Assembly (NCBI GenBank): GCA_963824985.1
Contig: CAWGRQ010000030.1
Coordinates: 62,001 to 126,000, forward strand
Length of the DNA: 64,000 bases
Direction: 5' to 3'
DNA from: JAFNAG01 sp963824985
GTDB lineage: Bacteria; Acidobacteriota; UBA6911
Position numbers and translations under genes: made by a program. The notes below the pieces were generated by a model. That model did not search any database. It worked only from the letters and a program-made list of their open reading frames with translations, and was not told the DNA's origin. Positions 10,058 through 19,740 of the stretch are shown piece after piece; position 1 is the first letter of the stretch, and each line of letters begins with the position of its first letter.

Positions 10058-12067
10058 TCAGGTGCGCGTGGCTTCGTCCACCCGGCGCACCGATTGGAAC
10101 CAGAGGTAGAGACACAAACCTACAAACAGGAGCGCGGAAATGCCTTGCGCGACCATGTCGTTATCGTAGAACGGCGTCTTGATCTTATCCTCCGCATACC
10201 AGGGGAAGAGGCGGAGCGCGGCGCCGAACACGCCGCCCAGCGCGCCTCCCGCCATGAGTCCCGAGGCGATGATCACCCCCCGCTCCCGCATGGTCGCGCC
10301 GCGGTGGCCGCCCGCCCGTTCTGATCGCTTCCCGATCCAATGGGCCAGAAACCCGCCGACCAGGGCCGGCGTGTTCAGTTCGAGCGGCAGGTACATGCCG
10401 AGAGCGAAAATCAGTGCCGGAACACCCAGCATCTCCATCACGAGGGTGCTCATGGCGCCGACTCCGAACAGAAGATAGGCCACGGGCTGGCGGCTCATGA
10501 AACCTTCAACCAGAGCCTTCATGATAGAAGCCTGCGGCGCCGGCAACACCACGCGCGGGTCCCCTGCCACCGCTTCCCCGAATTGAAACGCACGTGCGAG
10601 CAGAACGATGGTCAGGCCGGCCGCAACCGCCGAGGCGATGATGCCGAGAAATTTCACCCTCTCCTGCGCGGAAGGGGTTGACCCGAGCCAGTATCCGGTT
10701 TTGAGGTCGGTGATCGCCTGCCCGGATACGGACAGTGCCGTACACACCATCCCGGCAATGGCCATCACGAAGAACATGCCGGTCGTCCCGGAGAGCCCGA
10801 AGCGCAGCAGGACCACCGAGGAGGTGATGATCGTCAGCATCGTCATCCCGGAAACCGGATTCCGCGCCGTGGTGGCGATGGCATTGGCGGCCACGGAGGC
10901 GAAGAAAAAGGAAAAGAACACGGAGAGCAACAGGCCGGCGGCGATGATGGTGATCGAACCATCGAGATTCCCGAGGAAGACAGCCTCCGCAATCGCGCTT
11001 AAGACAATGCCGATGAGAATTGCCATGACGGGGATGTCGCGGTCCGTCCTGTCCAAACCCTTGGCTTCCCCATGGCGGAAGGCGCGAAAGGCGATGGCAA
11101 AAGAGCCGGCGACGATCTTCAGGGATTTGATAATGCCGAAGATCCCGGCCGTGGCGATCGCGCCGACGCCGATGAACCGGACATAGCCGCGAAATATCTG
11201 GGTGGCCGTCATGCCGGCAATCGGTGTCGCCGCGGGGTACACCGCGATTTCGGGAAAGTGCTGGCCCAGCAGCCAGATCATCGGCACCAGGACGAAGTTG
11301 GCCAGAACACCCCCCGCGCACAACACCATTGAGGAGCGCAGGCCCATGACATATCCCAGCCCAAGAATGAAGCCGATGGCATCGAAGTTGAAAACCATCT
11401 TGGCGCGTTCGGCGAGGTCTCTGACAACCGGGATGAACTGGAAATCGACATATTCCCGCCAGACCTGGAACGTAGTCACGAAAAAGTCGTAGACGGCGGC
11501 AATGGCGGTCGCCTCCAGCAGGAGGCGGGCCTGGGAGCCCCCCTTCTCGCCGGTGACCAATACTTCGGTAATGGCCGTGGCTTCAGGGTAAAGGAGCTGC
11601 CCGTGGGTTTCGCACACAAAATAGCGGCGCAGGGGAATCAGGAACAGCATCCCCATGCAGCCGCCGGCGAGGCAGATAAAGATCGTCTGGACCGGGTGCG
11701 GATCGAGCTTGAGGATGTAGAGCGCGGGCAGGGTGAAAATCGCTCCGGCCACGACACTCCCCGCGACGCCGCCGATGCCGGTGATGATCACGTTCTCCAG
11801 GAGACTGGACCGGCGCCGGTACATGCGTGCCAGCCCGATCGCCAGGATGGAGATGGGAATGGCCGCCTCCATGACCTGCCCCACCTTCAGGCCGGAATAG
11901 GCCGACGCGACACTGAAGATCACACAGAAGATGATCCCCCACAGAACGGATCGCCAGGTGGTTTCCGGAACCACCGCTTCCGGAGGCACCATCGGCCGGT
12001 AGACCGTCCCCGGTTCCAGTGGCTTGTAGGCGTTGTCAGGGAGTTGAGTGGCCTCCCGTGCTTCCAT
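10058..12067 (-). CDS. OPT family oligopeptide or metal-chelate transporter
   Basis: A 669-residue integral membrane protein with about 14-16 hydrophobic segments. Family landmarks include SAYSGLKVGQVMEAAIPISILAIG near the N-terminus and YPEATAITEVLVTGEKGG near residue 160. Members of the prokaryotic OPT branch import short peptides or metal-peptide complexes, driven by protons. A clean AGGAGG lies before ATG 12067. It is transcribed alone; the 360 bases upstream hold a cluster of REP-like palindromes. The cargo cannot be inferred from context. Confidence 0.9.
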   Translation of the reverse strand: MEAREATQLPDNAYKPLEPGTVYRPMVPPEAVVPETTWRSVLWGIIFCVIFSVASAYSGLKVGQVMEAAIPISILAIGLARMYRRRSSLLENVIITGIGGVAGSVVAGAIFTLPALYILKLDPHPVQTIFICLAGGCMGMLFLIPLRRYFVCETHGQLLYPEATAITEVLVTGEKGGSQARLLLEATAIAAVYDFFVTTFQVWREYVDFQFIPVVRDLAERAKMVFNFDAIGFILGLGYVMGLRSSMVLCAGGVLANFVLVPMIWLLGQHFPEIAVYPAATPIAGMTATQIFRGYVRFIGVGAIATAGIFGIIKSLKIVAGSFAIAFRAFRHGEAKGLDRTDRDIPVMAILIGIVLSAIAEAVFLGNLDGSITIIAAGLLLSVFFSFFFASVAANAIATTARNPVSGMTMLTIITSSVVLLRFGLSGTTGMFFVMAIAGMVCTALSVSGQAITDLKTGYWLGSTPSAQERVKFLGIIASAVAAGLTIVLLARAFQFGEAVAGDPRVVLPAPQASIMKALVEGFMSRQPVAYLLFGVGAMSTLVMEMLGVPALIFALGMYLPLELNTPALVGGFLAHWIGKRSERAGGHRGATMRERGVIIASGLMAGGALGGVFGAALRLFPWYAEDKIKTPFYDNDMVAQGISALLFVGLCLYLWFQSVRRVDEATRT

Positions 12068-12099
12068 CGGGGCCTCCTATTAAGAGACTGTCTCAATCC

Positions 12100-12325
12100 T
12101 GTAAGTCCCAGAGGGACGCCGGGAAAGTAGCCGGGGGCGAGCCGCGCAGCGGCGCTGCCCCCGGCTATGGCAAGCACAGTGTCAGAGCCATGGCAGGGGC
12201 GACGGAAATCATTCACTTTTAGATGCTTTCCGTCGCCCCTGCCGGGGCTCTTGATCAAAATTCCCTGAACCCCGGGCTTCGCTTTGCTTGCCCGGGGCTA
12301 TTGTCCCCGGCCCTTCCAGGGCTGG
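12100..12325. repeat. REP-like palindrome cluster
   Basis: Three palindromes follow one another between the OPT and DUF362 genes: GCCGGGGGC (12130-12138) with GCCCCCGGC (12157-12165); a perfect 17-bp stem at 12192-12208 / 12227-12243 with an 18-base loop; and ACCCCGGGC / GCCCGGGGC around 12270-12298. The consensus phrases (CCCGGGGGCT, GCTTCGCTTGCC, GCCCCTNCGGGGCTC) recur on both sides of the IS110 transposase. No gene is seen in 12068-12430. Confidence 0.75.
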
Positions 12326-12430
12326 AATCGCGGGAATTTCATCCAGCTCAGGAGTTTTGAGATATTCTCTACGGAATAGGCCCGAGAATAAGGGGGTTCG
12401 GCTTAAAAGGGCAAGCAGAAAAAATATGGC

Positions 12431-13414
12431 TTAGCCTTGGGCGAGAATTCCCTTAAGCGTATCGGCATAGGCGCGGCTTTCGGCGTCTCCGGTCACGATT
12501 TCGATCTGATCCGCCTTCCCCACCCCGAGGCCGAGCTCCACGGCGCGCTGGATCTGCTCCTGCTCGAATATTTTCGTTGACATGATGGCGTCATTCGAAC
12601 CCAGCTGCTTGAGAATCGCAAGTCCAACGGCATCGATGGCAATGCGATCGGTTCCGGCAACGATGACTCCGGCTGTAACCTGCTTGCCCCGGGAGGGGCC
12701 GCCGTCGACGAACACTTCCATGCCGTCCATCACGATCAGCTGCGGTTTGAAGGCCTGGTGGATCTCGGCGATCATGCGGCGCATGTGAGTCTGGCGGGCG
12801 CCGTGCAGTTCGCGCATGAGGTTCTTGTTGGTGACGCCGACGGCCAGTTTGATCGACATGCTGAAAATGCCGCCGGAACCATGGGTCTTGAGGCAGCAGG
12901 TCCAGAGGAGATATTCGGCCTCGGTGACCGGCCTGGCAACCAGAAAGCCGTTTTGCCAGTGATTCCCCGGCGGATTGCATTGAACCCAGCCGTCCCCGGT
13001 CAGATCTTCGAAATTGATGACCTCAAACCCGAGTTCCTGTGCCAGTCCGGGAACCCCTTTCGCCTCGATCACCGACTTGGTCAGCGGTGGGCCGCTACGA
13101 TCCCCGACAGCGATCCGTGTAGCCCCGCGACCCTTCATCTCGAGCACCAGTTGGCGAAGCGTATCGTTGTGCGTTGACCCGGGTGTGGGATCCGCCGTGT
13201 TGAGATTGGGCTTTATCAGAACTTTTTTCCCTTTCGGCGAGGGGACCTCGAGCAGTCTCAGTGCCGTCTCAATGCCGCGCGCCCGGTCCTTGGTCCTGAT
13301 CAGGGCCACTCTTGCGCCGGCCTGGGCGCTCCCCGATGCCGGGTATCCCCGGCCAAAGATCGAAAGGGCCGCGGCTCCGGCTGCAGACTGTTTCAGGAAT
13401 TCACGACGTTTCAT
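12431..13414 (-). CDS. Tat-exported DUF362 protein
   Basis: Starting at ATG 13414 (GGAGGGG just upstream), the 327-residue protein opens with MKRREFLKQSAAGAAALSIFG, a twin-arginine style signal. The body carries the DUF362 signature: KKVLIKPNLNTADP and GRDRSGPP-like loops. DUF362 proteins are often linked to iron-sulfur or redox proteins, but no Cys cluster motif is present here, so no ferredoxin domain is claimed. It is downstream of, and probably co-transcribed with, the small secreted protein at 13449-13913 (34-base gap). Function unknown. Confidence 0.85.
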   Translation of the reverse strand: MKRREFLKQSAAGAAALSIFGRGYPASGSAQAGARVALIRTKDRARGIETALRLLEVPSPKGKKVLIKPNLNTADPTPGSTHNDTLRQLVLEMKGRGATRIAVGDRSGPPLTKSVIEAKGVPGLAQELGFEVINFEDLTGDGWVQCNPPGNHWQNGFLVARPVTEAEYLLWTCCLKTHGSGGIFSMSIKLAVGVTNKNLMRELHGARQTHMRRMIAEIHQAFKPQLIVMDGMEVFVDGGPSRGKQVTAGVIVAGTDRIAIDAVGLAILKQLGSNDAIMSTKIFEQEQIQRAVELGLGVGKADQIEIVTGDAESRAYADTLKGILAQG

Positions 13415-13448
13415 ATTCCCCTCCCACCTGATCGTCCCCAGGTGTTCG

Positions 13449-13913
13449 TCACATCCGCGAGGCAATAAGTTTAGCGATGGCCACCAGTTGTTCCAATGGC
13501 AGCCGGGCGCTGGATTTGTCTTCGAGTTCGGTGTTGAGCACTATGGTGAAGGAGCCCTTGCGGAAGGCCAATATATACAGGGGCGGTCCATCGGCGGGAC
13601 CGACAAAAGCCTCCTCGCCGACACCCTTAAGGCTGGATTTGAATCCACTGCGCGAGGACCGGGCGCTGCTGAACGCGCTCGCTGGATAAAAACTTACCGA
13701 CAGGATGATCTTGCCATCCGGGCGGGCAAAATTAAGGTCGCCGTCCGCCTCCTCCGTCTTCGGGACCAGCTTGACGCCTGTGATTCCGGTGACCTTCTGA
13801 ACATCCGCACCATGGATATACTTGTCGTACTGGCTCTGGCTGGCAAGCCGCGTGGCCGCCACCCCCCCCAGCATAAGTGTTGCCACCAGAATGGTTGCTG
13901 CCTTAGCTCCCAT
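13449..13913 (-). CDS. Small secreted protein, unknown function
   Basis: A 154-residue protein with an N-terminal hydrophobic signal (ATILVATLMLGGVAATRL), then a compact alpha/beta region (LNFARPDGKIILSVSFYP, GEEAFVGPADGPPLYILAFRKGSFTIVLNTEL). It ends with an amphipathic helix, LEQLVAIAKLIASRM. This pattern resembles small lipocalin-like or serpin-free periplasmic proteins that test fit a peptide or ligand, but I do not recognise a family. A GGAGG-like site lies upstream of ATG 13913. It precedes the DUF362 gene with a short gap, suggesting an operon. Confidence 0.7.
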   Translation of the reverse strand: MGAKAATILVATLMLGGVAATRLASQSQYDKYIHGADVQKVTGITGVKLVPKTEEADGDLNFARPDGKIILSVSFYPASAFSSARSSRSGFKSSLKGVGEEAFVGPADGPPLYILAFRKGSFTIVLNTELEDKSSARLPLEQLVAIAKLIASRM

Positions 13914-14156
13914 CGGAACCTCCCATACTCACGGGCTCTATTTGACAAAGGAGTCGCTTTAGTCTGCCAGACTACCGCTTTGTCCGCAAACCCTCAATTT
14001 AAATCAGCGGCTGCCGCCCTTTTATTGAATTGCACCGGTTCGACTCGATGCGGCATACTCAGCAACGAGTCCCGCCCGGCCAGGGATGCGGCCTGCAGTG
14101 TGTTTCCCGGCGACGGGGATGGTTTCCGGCCAACAGCATGACAAGGGGGATGCAGG

Positions 14157-16217
14157 GTGCCCGACCACAGGATTGACATTGCACAACTCGCCATCAACAC
14201 CATCCGCACGCTCTCCATGGACGCGGTCCAGGCGGCCAACTCCGGCCACCCCGGAGCGCCTATGGGAATGGCTCCGACCGCCTACTGCCTCTGGCAGAAC
14301 TTTCTCCGTTACGATCCCGAAGATCCGCTGTGGCCCGATCGCGATCGGTTTGTTTTGTCGGCCGGGCACGCGTCGATGCTGCTCTATTCCATCCTGCACC
14401 TAACCGGTGTTAAAGCGATCAACCCGCAGAAAGAACCTTCAGCAGAGCCGGCGGTAAGCCTCGAAGACATCAAACAGTTCCGGCAGCTCGACAGCAGATG
14501 CCCGGGCCACCCGGAGTATCGATTGACGGCCGGGGTCGAGACCACCACGGGACCGCTTGGCCAGGGGGCGGCCGCGAGTGTCGGGATGGCGATCGCCGGA
14601 CGCTGGCTGGCCTCCTACTTCAATCGCCCCGGGTTCGACCTGTTCGGCTACCGGGTGTATGCACTCGCCGGTGACGGATGCATGATGGAAGGGGTGGCCT
14701 CGGAGGCGGCTTCCCTGGCCGCACATCTGCGTCTGGCGAACCTGTGCTGGATTTATGACAGCAACCGGATCACCATCGAAGGGCACACCGACCTTGCCTT
14801 TACAGAGGATGTCGGCACCCGTTTTGCCGCCTACGGATGGAATGTGACCCGGGTCGCCGACGGCAACGATCTCGTGGCGCTTGACGAGGCGTTCCGCAAC
14901 CTGCAGCAGCCCCAGGACCGCCCGACACTGATCATTGTGAAGAGTCATATCGCCTATGGTGCACCCACCAGGCAGGACACAAGCGCCGCACACGGCGAAC
15001 CGCTGGGCGAAGAGGAAATCCGGCTGACCAAGCGCGCCTATGGCTGGCCGGAAGACGCCAAATTCCTGGTGCCCGAGGAAGTGCCGGTTCATTTCCGGAA
15101 TGGCATCGGCTTGCGCGGAAGGCAGTCACACGATGTCTGGAAACGGACTTTCGCGGCCTACGGGGAACGTCATCCGGAACTGGCAAATGATCTTCGCATG
15201 ATGCAGGCGGGAGAATTGCCCGCAGGCTGGGACCTGGACGTCCCGGTGTTCGCCGCCGACGCCAAGGGCATGGCAAGCCGCGAGGCCTCGGGCAAGGTAT
15301 TGAATGCCGTCGGCAGAAAAATCCCCTGGCTGATCGGCGGTTCGGCCGACCTGGCCCCCTCAACGAAAACCCGCCTGACGTTCGAGGGCGCCGTAGACTT
15401 CGCGGAGGGCTCACCCGGAGGCCGCAATTTCCACTTCGGGGTCCGGGAACACGCCATGGGTTCCATCATCAACGGGCTATCGCATTGTGGCTTCCGTCCC
15501 TATGGCGCCACCTTCCTCGTTTTCAGCGACTACATGCGCGGAGCCATACGTCTGAGCGCGCTGATGGAGGTCCCAGTTACGTATGTATTCACCCACGATT
15601 CCATCGGTGTGGGCGAAGATGGGCCGACCCACCAACCAGTGGAGCAGATCCCTTCGTTGCGCGCCATACCCGGGCTGATCACCATGCGTCCAGCGGACGC
15701 AAACGAGGTCGCGGAGGCATGGCGTCTGATCCTTCAGCTGCACCGCAGGCCCATGGCTCTCATTCTCAGCCGCCAGGCGCTCCCGACGTTGGATCGGACC
15801 AGGTATGCTTCAGCTGCGGGGCTGGCCCGCGGCGCCTATGTTCTCGCCGGTTCCGCCGATGAATCCCCCGAAATTCTGCTGATGGCAACCGGGAGCGAGG
15901 TGGCCCTCTGTGTGCGGGCTTATGAGTCGCTTCAGGCCGAAGGCATCCGGGCCCGCCTGGTCAGCATGCCGTCATGGGAACTGTTCGAGCAGCAGGATCA
16001 GTCCTACCGCGACAGCGTGCTGCCTCCCGGGATCACGGCCCGCGTCGCCGTGGAAATGGCGTGCAGCCTGGGGTGGGAGCGCTACCTGGGACAGAGAGGC
16101 ACAATGATCGCCATGCGTAGTTTCGGCGCCTCGGCCCCGATAAAGGACCTGCAACGCAGGTTCGGATTCACCCCCGAGCGGATCGTCGCCGCAGCCAAAG
16201 AGCTGCTGCACGTCTGA
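14157..16217 (+). CDS. tkt: Transketolase
   Basis: The 686-residue protein matches full-length transketolase. Residues 1-300 form the thiamine diphosphate-binding domain, with MDAVQAANSGHPGAPMG and the GDG metal/cofactor motif in LAGDGCMMEG. The middle pyrimidine-binding domain has FGVREHAMGSIINGL and THDSIGVGEDGPTHQPVEQ, and the C-terminal domain closes with VAVEMACSLGWERYLG. It transfers two-carbon units between sugar phosphates in the non-oxidative pentose phosphate pathway. The start is GTG 14157, chosen because AAGGGGG stands 8-10 bases upstream. It is monocistronic; a weak hairpin follows. Confidence 0.97.
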   Translation: MPDHRIDIAQLAINTIRTLSMDAVQAANSGHPGAPMGMAPTAYCLWQNFLRYDPEDPLWPDRDRFVLSAGHASMLLYSILHLTGVKAINPQKEPSAEPAVSLEDIKQFRQLDSRCPGHPEYRLTAGVETTTGPLGQGAAASVGMAIAGRWLASYFNRPGFDLFGYRVYALAGDGCMMEGVASEAASLAAHLRLANLCWIYDSNRITIEGHTDLAFTEDVGTRFAAYGWNVTRVADGNDLVALDEAFRNLQQPQDRPTLIIVKSHIAYGAPTRQDTSAAHGEPLGEEEIRLTKRAYGWPEDAKFLVPEEVPVHFRNGIGLRGRQSHDVWKRTFAAYGERHPELANDLRMMQAGELPAGWDLDVPVFAADAKGMASREASGKVLNAVGRKIPWLIGGSADLAPSTKTRLTFEGAVDFAEGSPGGRNFHFGVREHAMGSIINGLSHCGFRPYGATFLVFSDYMRGAIRLSALMEVPVTYVFTHDSIGVGEDGPTHQPVEQIPSLRAIPGLITMRPADANEVAEAWRLILQLHRRPMALILSRQALPTLDRTRYASAAGLARGAYVLAGSADESPEILLMATGSEVALCVRAYESLQAEGIRARLVSMPSWELFEQQDQSYRDSVLPPGITARVAVEMACSLGWERYLGQRGTMIAMRSFGASAPIKDLQRRFGFTPERIVAAAKELLHV

Positions 16218-16238
16218 TCTTCAGGATCGCTGCTCCTG

Positions 16239-16255
16239 GAAAGCGAATTGCTTTC
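16239..16255 (+). terminator. Weak terminator after tkt
   Basis: GAAAGC / GCTTTC with a GAATT loop is followed by TTTCTT, 21 bases after the tkt stop codon. The stem is only 6 bp, so confidence is low. Confidence 0.4.
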
Positions 16256-16346
16256 TTTCTTACAGACATCGCCCGACGAGGCGACGCCTCATAAAATAGG
16301 ACAGTGTCGCCGGCCATTGGCTTGTGTCAAAACGTCACCGGCAAGG

Positions 16347-16632
16347 GCATCTGTTTAGCCGATGCTGAACAGCAGAACGCAAAGACGCAAGGACGCAAAG
16401 AGATTCCTTTCGGTTCGCGGGCATGGGCGGCCTTCGGCCGCATCCTTGGGCGAGCCGCGGGAGAAAGCGCAATCCTCCTGAGTAGCCGCTGCCCGCGCTT
16501 TCTCCCGCGGCTCGCCCAAGGATGCGCCAGCGCGAAGCGCTGCGCCCACGCCCGTTGCTCAGTGTCGATCTTTGCGTCCTTGCGCCTTTGCGTTTTGCTT
16601 CATCATCCATTTGATTTGGCTAAACAATTACC
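16347..16632 (+). mobile_element. MITE family 1, copy A (full length)
   Basis: A 286-bp non-coding element flanked by exact 7-bp duplications GGCAAGG (16340-16346 and 16633-16639). Ends are GCATCTGTTTAGCC and GGCTAAACAATTACC, giving a shared TGTTTAGCC inverted core. Inside each end lie reiterated CGCAAAGA/CGCAAGGA units. The centre is a perfect 31-bp inverted repeat (16440-16470 / 16495-16525) with a 24-base loop. The right end supplies the TAA stop of the eRF1-like gene next to it. It encodes no transposase. Confidence 0.88.
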
Positions 16633-17047
16633 GGCAAGGACCCGGGCGTTTTTTATCTCTCCGACTTCGTTTTGGAAAGTGCTGTCGGACTCTTGCGGCA
16701 ATCTGTCGATCGGTCATCTTGTCGACGGCTTCAATACCGATTATCCGTCCTCCAAGCGCCTCACTCTCAAGACGCTTTTCGATTTCGACTTTTGCCTCGC
16801 CGGGGCCAAATATCAGTATGGACTCGGCATCGCGTATACACGATATTACTTGATCATAGTATTTATTGAGATGGCCGGCATAGCGCTGGTCTCGCTGATC
16901 CTCGGCCGAGTCTTCCTGCGCTGCACCAGAATACCGGACATGCTTCTCCATTTCCGATTCGATCAAGTTTGTCTCTTCACCGTTGTCAGTGACACTTACG
17001 ATGACCGTCTTCCTGTGGTCAATCCAAATGCCCACCTCTTTTCTCAT
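16628..17047 (-). CDS. eRF1/Pelota-like stress-associated protein
   Basis: From ATG 17047 (strong GAGGAGG upstream) the 139-residue protein reads MRKEVGIWIDHRKTVIVSV, then a linker. It continues with an alpha/beta domain, HLNKYYDQVISCIRDAESILIFGPGEAK and EIEKRLES, like the L7Ae-type third domain of eRF1/Dom34 relatives known in bacteria as translational machinery or baeRF-like proteins. Such proteins are thought to act on stalled or hibernating ribosomes; this is inference. It follows a Mg2+ P-type ATPase on the same strand. The stop codon TAA is donated by MITE copy A; before insertion the frame would have ended at TGA in the same place. Confidence 0.6.
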   Translation of the reverse strand: MRKEVGIWIDHRKTVIVSVTDNGEETNLIESEMEKHVRYSGAAQEDSAEDQRDQRYAGHLNKYYDQVISCIRDAESILIFGPGEAKVEIEKRLESEALGGRIIGIEAVDKMTDRQIAARVRQHFPKRSRRDKKRPGPCR

Positions 17048-17133
17048 ACGTACCTCCTCAGACATATCGTTCACCTATCGTCAGAATTCCAGTCCCAGGC
17101 ACGGGAGTCTCCGGCACATGATGGTTCGGCAGC

Positions 17134-19677
17134 TCACAGAAGCGCATGTCTTCGATAGAACCAGGACTTAACGGCCTGCACAACGAGAAGGTACGTCGCG
17201 GCCAATGCCGCAATCGCGCCCAACAGCGACAACGGCAGCGGGATAAATCCCAGCAAACTCCCAACCGGCGTGTACGGCAGCGCCACGGCGACAGCGACGA
17301 TCGCCAGCACGCCGATCATTAGCGGGCGGCCGGGACGGCTTTTGAACGGATTCCCTGCCGTCCTGATTACAAACACCACGAGCGTCTGGGTCGCCAGAGA
17401 TTCCACGAACCAGCCGGTATGAAACAGCGGCGCATTCGTGGAAGCGTTGAACACCCAGAGCAGCACTCCAAACGTGAGAAAATCGTAGATAGAACTTATG
17501 GGACCGATGATCATCATGAACTGGCGAATGAATCCGATCTGCCAGCGCTTGGGCCGGTGCAGCAGGGCGGGATCGACATTGTCGCCGGGGATGCTGATCT
17601 GTGAAAAGTCGTACAGAAAGTTGTTCAGCAAGATCTGCGTCGGCAACATGGGCAGAAAGGGGAGGAAGAGCGAGGCCGCAGCCATGCTGAACATATTGCC
17701 GAAGTTCGAACTGGTGCCCATGATGATGTACTTCATGATGTTGGCGAAGCAGCGCCGACCTTCGATTACCCCGTCGTTCAAAACCGCCAGATCCTTTTCC
17801 AGCAGGATGATCTTCGCGGCATCCTTAGCCACGTCGACACCGTTCATGACGGAAATGCCTACATCCGCGGTGTGCAGCGATGGTGCATCGTTGATGCCGT
17901 CACCCCCGTACGCGACGACGTGCCCGCGTGCCTTGAGAGCGACGATGACCCGGTTCTTCTGCTCCGGGGACACGCGGGCGAAGATGGCGCCGTTCTCGGC
18001 CTGGTAGGCCAGAGCGGCATTATCCATCGTATCGACCTGATTCCCGATAAGAATGCGGTCCGACGGCAGCCCGACGTCGTGGGCAATCTTCTGGGTCACG
18101 TACTGGTTGTCTCCGGTCATGATAACCACGGAGATGCCGTTCTGTTTCAGCGCCTCCAGAACGGCATGAACGCCTTCCTTGGGGGGGTCAAGGAATGCCG
18201 CGAACCCGGCCAGCATCATATCCCGCTCATCCGCCGGGGTGTAGACATCCCGCTTGTCCACTTTCAGCACGGCCACCCCAAGGGTCCGGTAACCGTCGGC
18301 GCTCAACTTTTTGAAGTTCTCCTCCGCCACGGCGCGCCGGCTTTCATCGAATGGCTGGGGTGACCCATCGATGCTCACGGTTTGGCAGATGCCAAAGATA
18401 CCTTCTGCCTCACCCTTGGTAATGAGGAGGTGCTCGTCATCATGTCGCACCACTACCGACAGGCGCTTGCGGTTGAAGTCGAAGGGGATCTCGTCCACCT
18501 TGACATATTCCACAATTTTTGGATGCTCGTGTTTCAACACGGCATCGTCCAGAGGGCTCTTGATGCCCGCTTCAAAGTAGCTGTTCAGATAAATGAGCCG
18601 CAGAACGTTGTCATCCGCCTTCCCCAGCATATCCACGTGCCGATCAAGCACGATCTCCCCTTCGGTCAGCGTGCCCGTCTTATCGCTGCAGAGGATCGTC
18701 ACGCTGCCGAAATCCTCGATGGCCGCAAGTTGCTTGACCAGGACCTTTTTCCCGGTCATCCGCCTCGCCCCCTGGGCCAGGGTGACGGTGATGATCATGG
18801 GCATCATTTCAGGAGTCATCCCTACCGCCAGGGCGACTGCGAAGAGGAAGGACTCCACCAGCGGGCGGTGGAAATAGAGGTTTACCAGCAGAACGAAAAG
18901 CACGAGCAGCATGATCACCCGGGTAATCATCAGCCCGAAGTGGCGTATGCCGCGGCCGAATTCCGTCTCCGGCGGCCTACCTGCCAAACGCTGTGCGATC
19001 GCTCCCAGGGCAGTACTTGGGCCTGTGCGTACGATGACGGCGGTGCCAAGCCCTGTCTGAACCGCAGTGCCCAGGAACACACTGTTGCTCGCGTCGGCAA
19101 CACCGTGCTTCCCCCCCGGCAGATCGCGCGCGGACTTCTCGACGGGCAGCGACTCCCCGGTGAGCGCCGACTCGCGCACCTGCAGGTCTTTCACATCCAG
19201 CAGTCGTGCATCTGCCGGCACGAGGTCGCCCGCATTGAGCCTGACGACATCCCCTGGGACCAGCTCCGCAATCGGCAACTCCTGTTCCCGCCCATCGCGC
19301 ATAACGGCAGCCGTCGTTGCTACCTGCTTCCGAATCTCTGCCACCGCATGTCGAGCCTGGAATTCCATGAAGAAGTTCAGCAGAACGCTGAGGAGGACTA
19401 TGGCGATGATGATGAGTCCGCCAACCTGGTCCCCCAGTCCCAGGGATATGCCGCTGGCCACGAGCAGTATGACGACGAGAGGATTGGCAAAGAGGCGAAG
19501 GAAGATGAGCAAGCCTGTGAAGCGCGACTCCTGGGCCATGCTGTTCGGGCCATACAGACGCAACCGCCGTTTCGCCTCGCCGGCGGTCAGCCCGGCCGGG
19601 GTCGCCCGCAGCAGTGGAAGAAGCTCCTGCAGCGGTTGGTCCCAGAAGCTATCGAGGTTCCTATCTCGCTTGTCCAT
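17134..19677 (-). CDS. mgtA: Mg2+-importing P-type ATPase
   Basis: Starting at ATG 19677 (MDKRDRNLDSFW; a longer in-frame start at 19740 lacks support), this 847-residue protein is a full P3B-type ATPase. It has the N-terminal cation ATPase domain, actuator TGES motif, phosphorylation loop CSDKTGTLTEG with Asp332, the MTGDN and GDGINDAPSL hinge motifs, and ten membrane helices. The segment NNFLYDFSQISIPGDNVD is a marker of magnesium-translocating MgtA/MgtB enzymes. It imports Mg2+ across the inner membrane at the cost of ATP. No M-box or leader peptide was recognised in the short upstream region. Neighbours are a small membrane protein and an eRF1-like protein, a grouping suggestive of stress response. 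Confidence 0.93.
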   Translation of the reverse strand: MDKRDRNLDSFWDQPLQELLPLLRATPAGLTAGEAKRRLRLYGPNSMAQESRFTGLLIFLRLFANPLVVILLVASGISLGLGDQVGGLIIIAIVLLSVLLNFFMEFQARHAVAEIRKQVATTAAVMRDGREQELPIAELVPGDVVRLNAGDLVPADARLLDVKDLQVRESALTGESLPVEKSARDLPGGKHGVADASNSVFLGTAVQTGLGTAVIVRTGPSTALGAIAQRLAGRPPETEFGRGIRHFGLMITRVIMLLVLFVLLVNLYFHRPLVESFLFAVALAVGMTPEMMPMIITVTLAQGARRMTGKKVLVKQLAAIEDFGSVTILCSDKTGTLTEGEIVLDRHVDMLGKADDNVLRLIYLNSYFEAGIKSPLDDAVLKHEHPKIVEYVKVDEIPFDFNRKRLSVVVRHDDEHLLITKGEAEGIFGICQTVSIDGSPQPFDESRRAVAEENFKKLSADGYRTLGVAVLKVDKRDVYTPADERDMMLAGFAAFLDPPKEGVHAVLEALKQNGISVVIMTGDNQYVTQKIAHDVGLPSDRILIGNQVDTMDNAALAYQAENGAIFARVSPEQKNRVIVALKARGHVVAYGGDGINDAPSLHTADVGISVMNGVDVAKDAAKIILLEKDLAVLNDGVIEGRRCFANIMKYIIMGTSSNFGNMFSMAAASLFLPFLPMLPTQILLNNFLYDFSQISIPGDNVDPALLHRPKRWQIGFIRQFMMIIGPISSIYDFLTFGVLLWVFNASTNAPLFHTGWFVESLATQTLVVFVIRTAGNPFKSRPGRPLMIGVLAIVAVAVALPYTPVGSLLGFIPLPLSLLGAIAALAATYLLVVQAVKSWFYRRHALL

Positions 19678-19740
19678 GCAGGCTACTCCCGTCGCTGCCG
19701 GAATAAAGCATGCCCCTGATTTCACAGCCGCGGCGAGCAA

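Noticed and set aside
16304..17158. 284-codon plus-strand frame across MITE copy A
   Set aside because: Derived from the repeat and the antisense of the eRF1-like gene.
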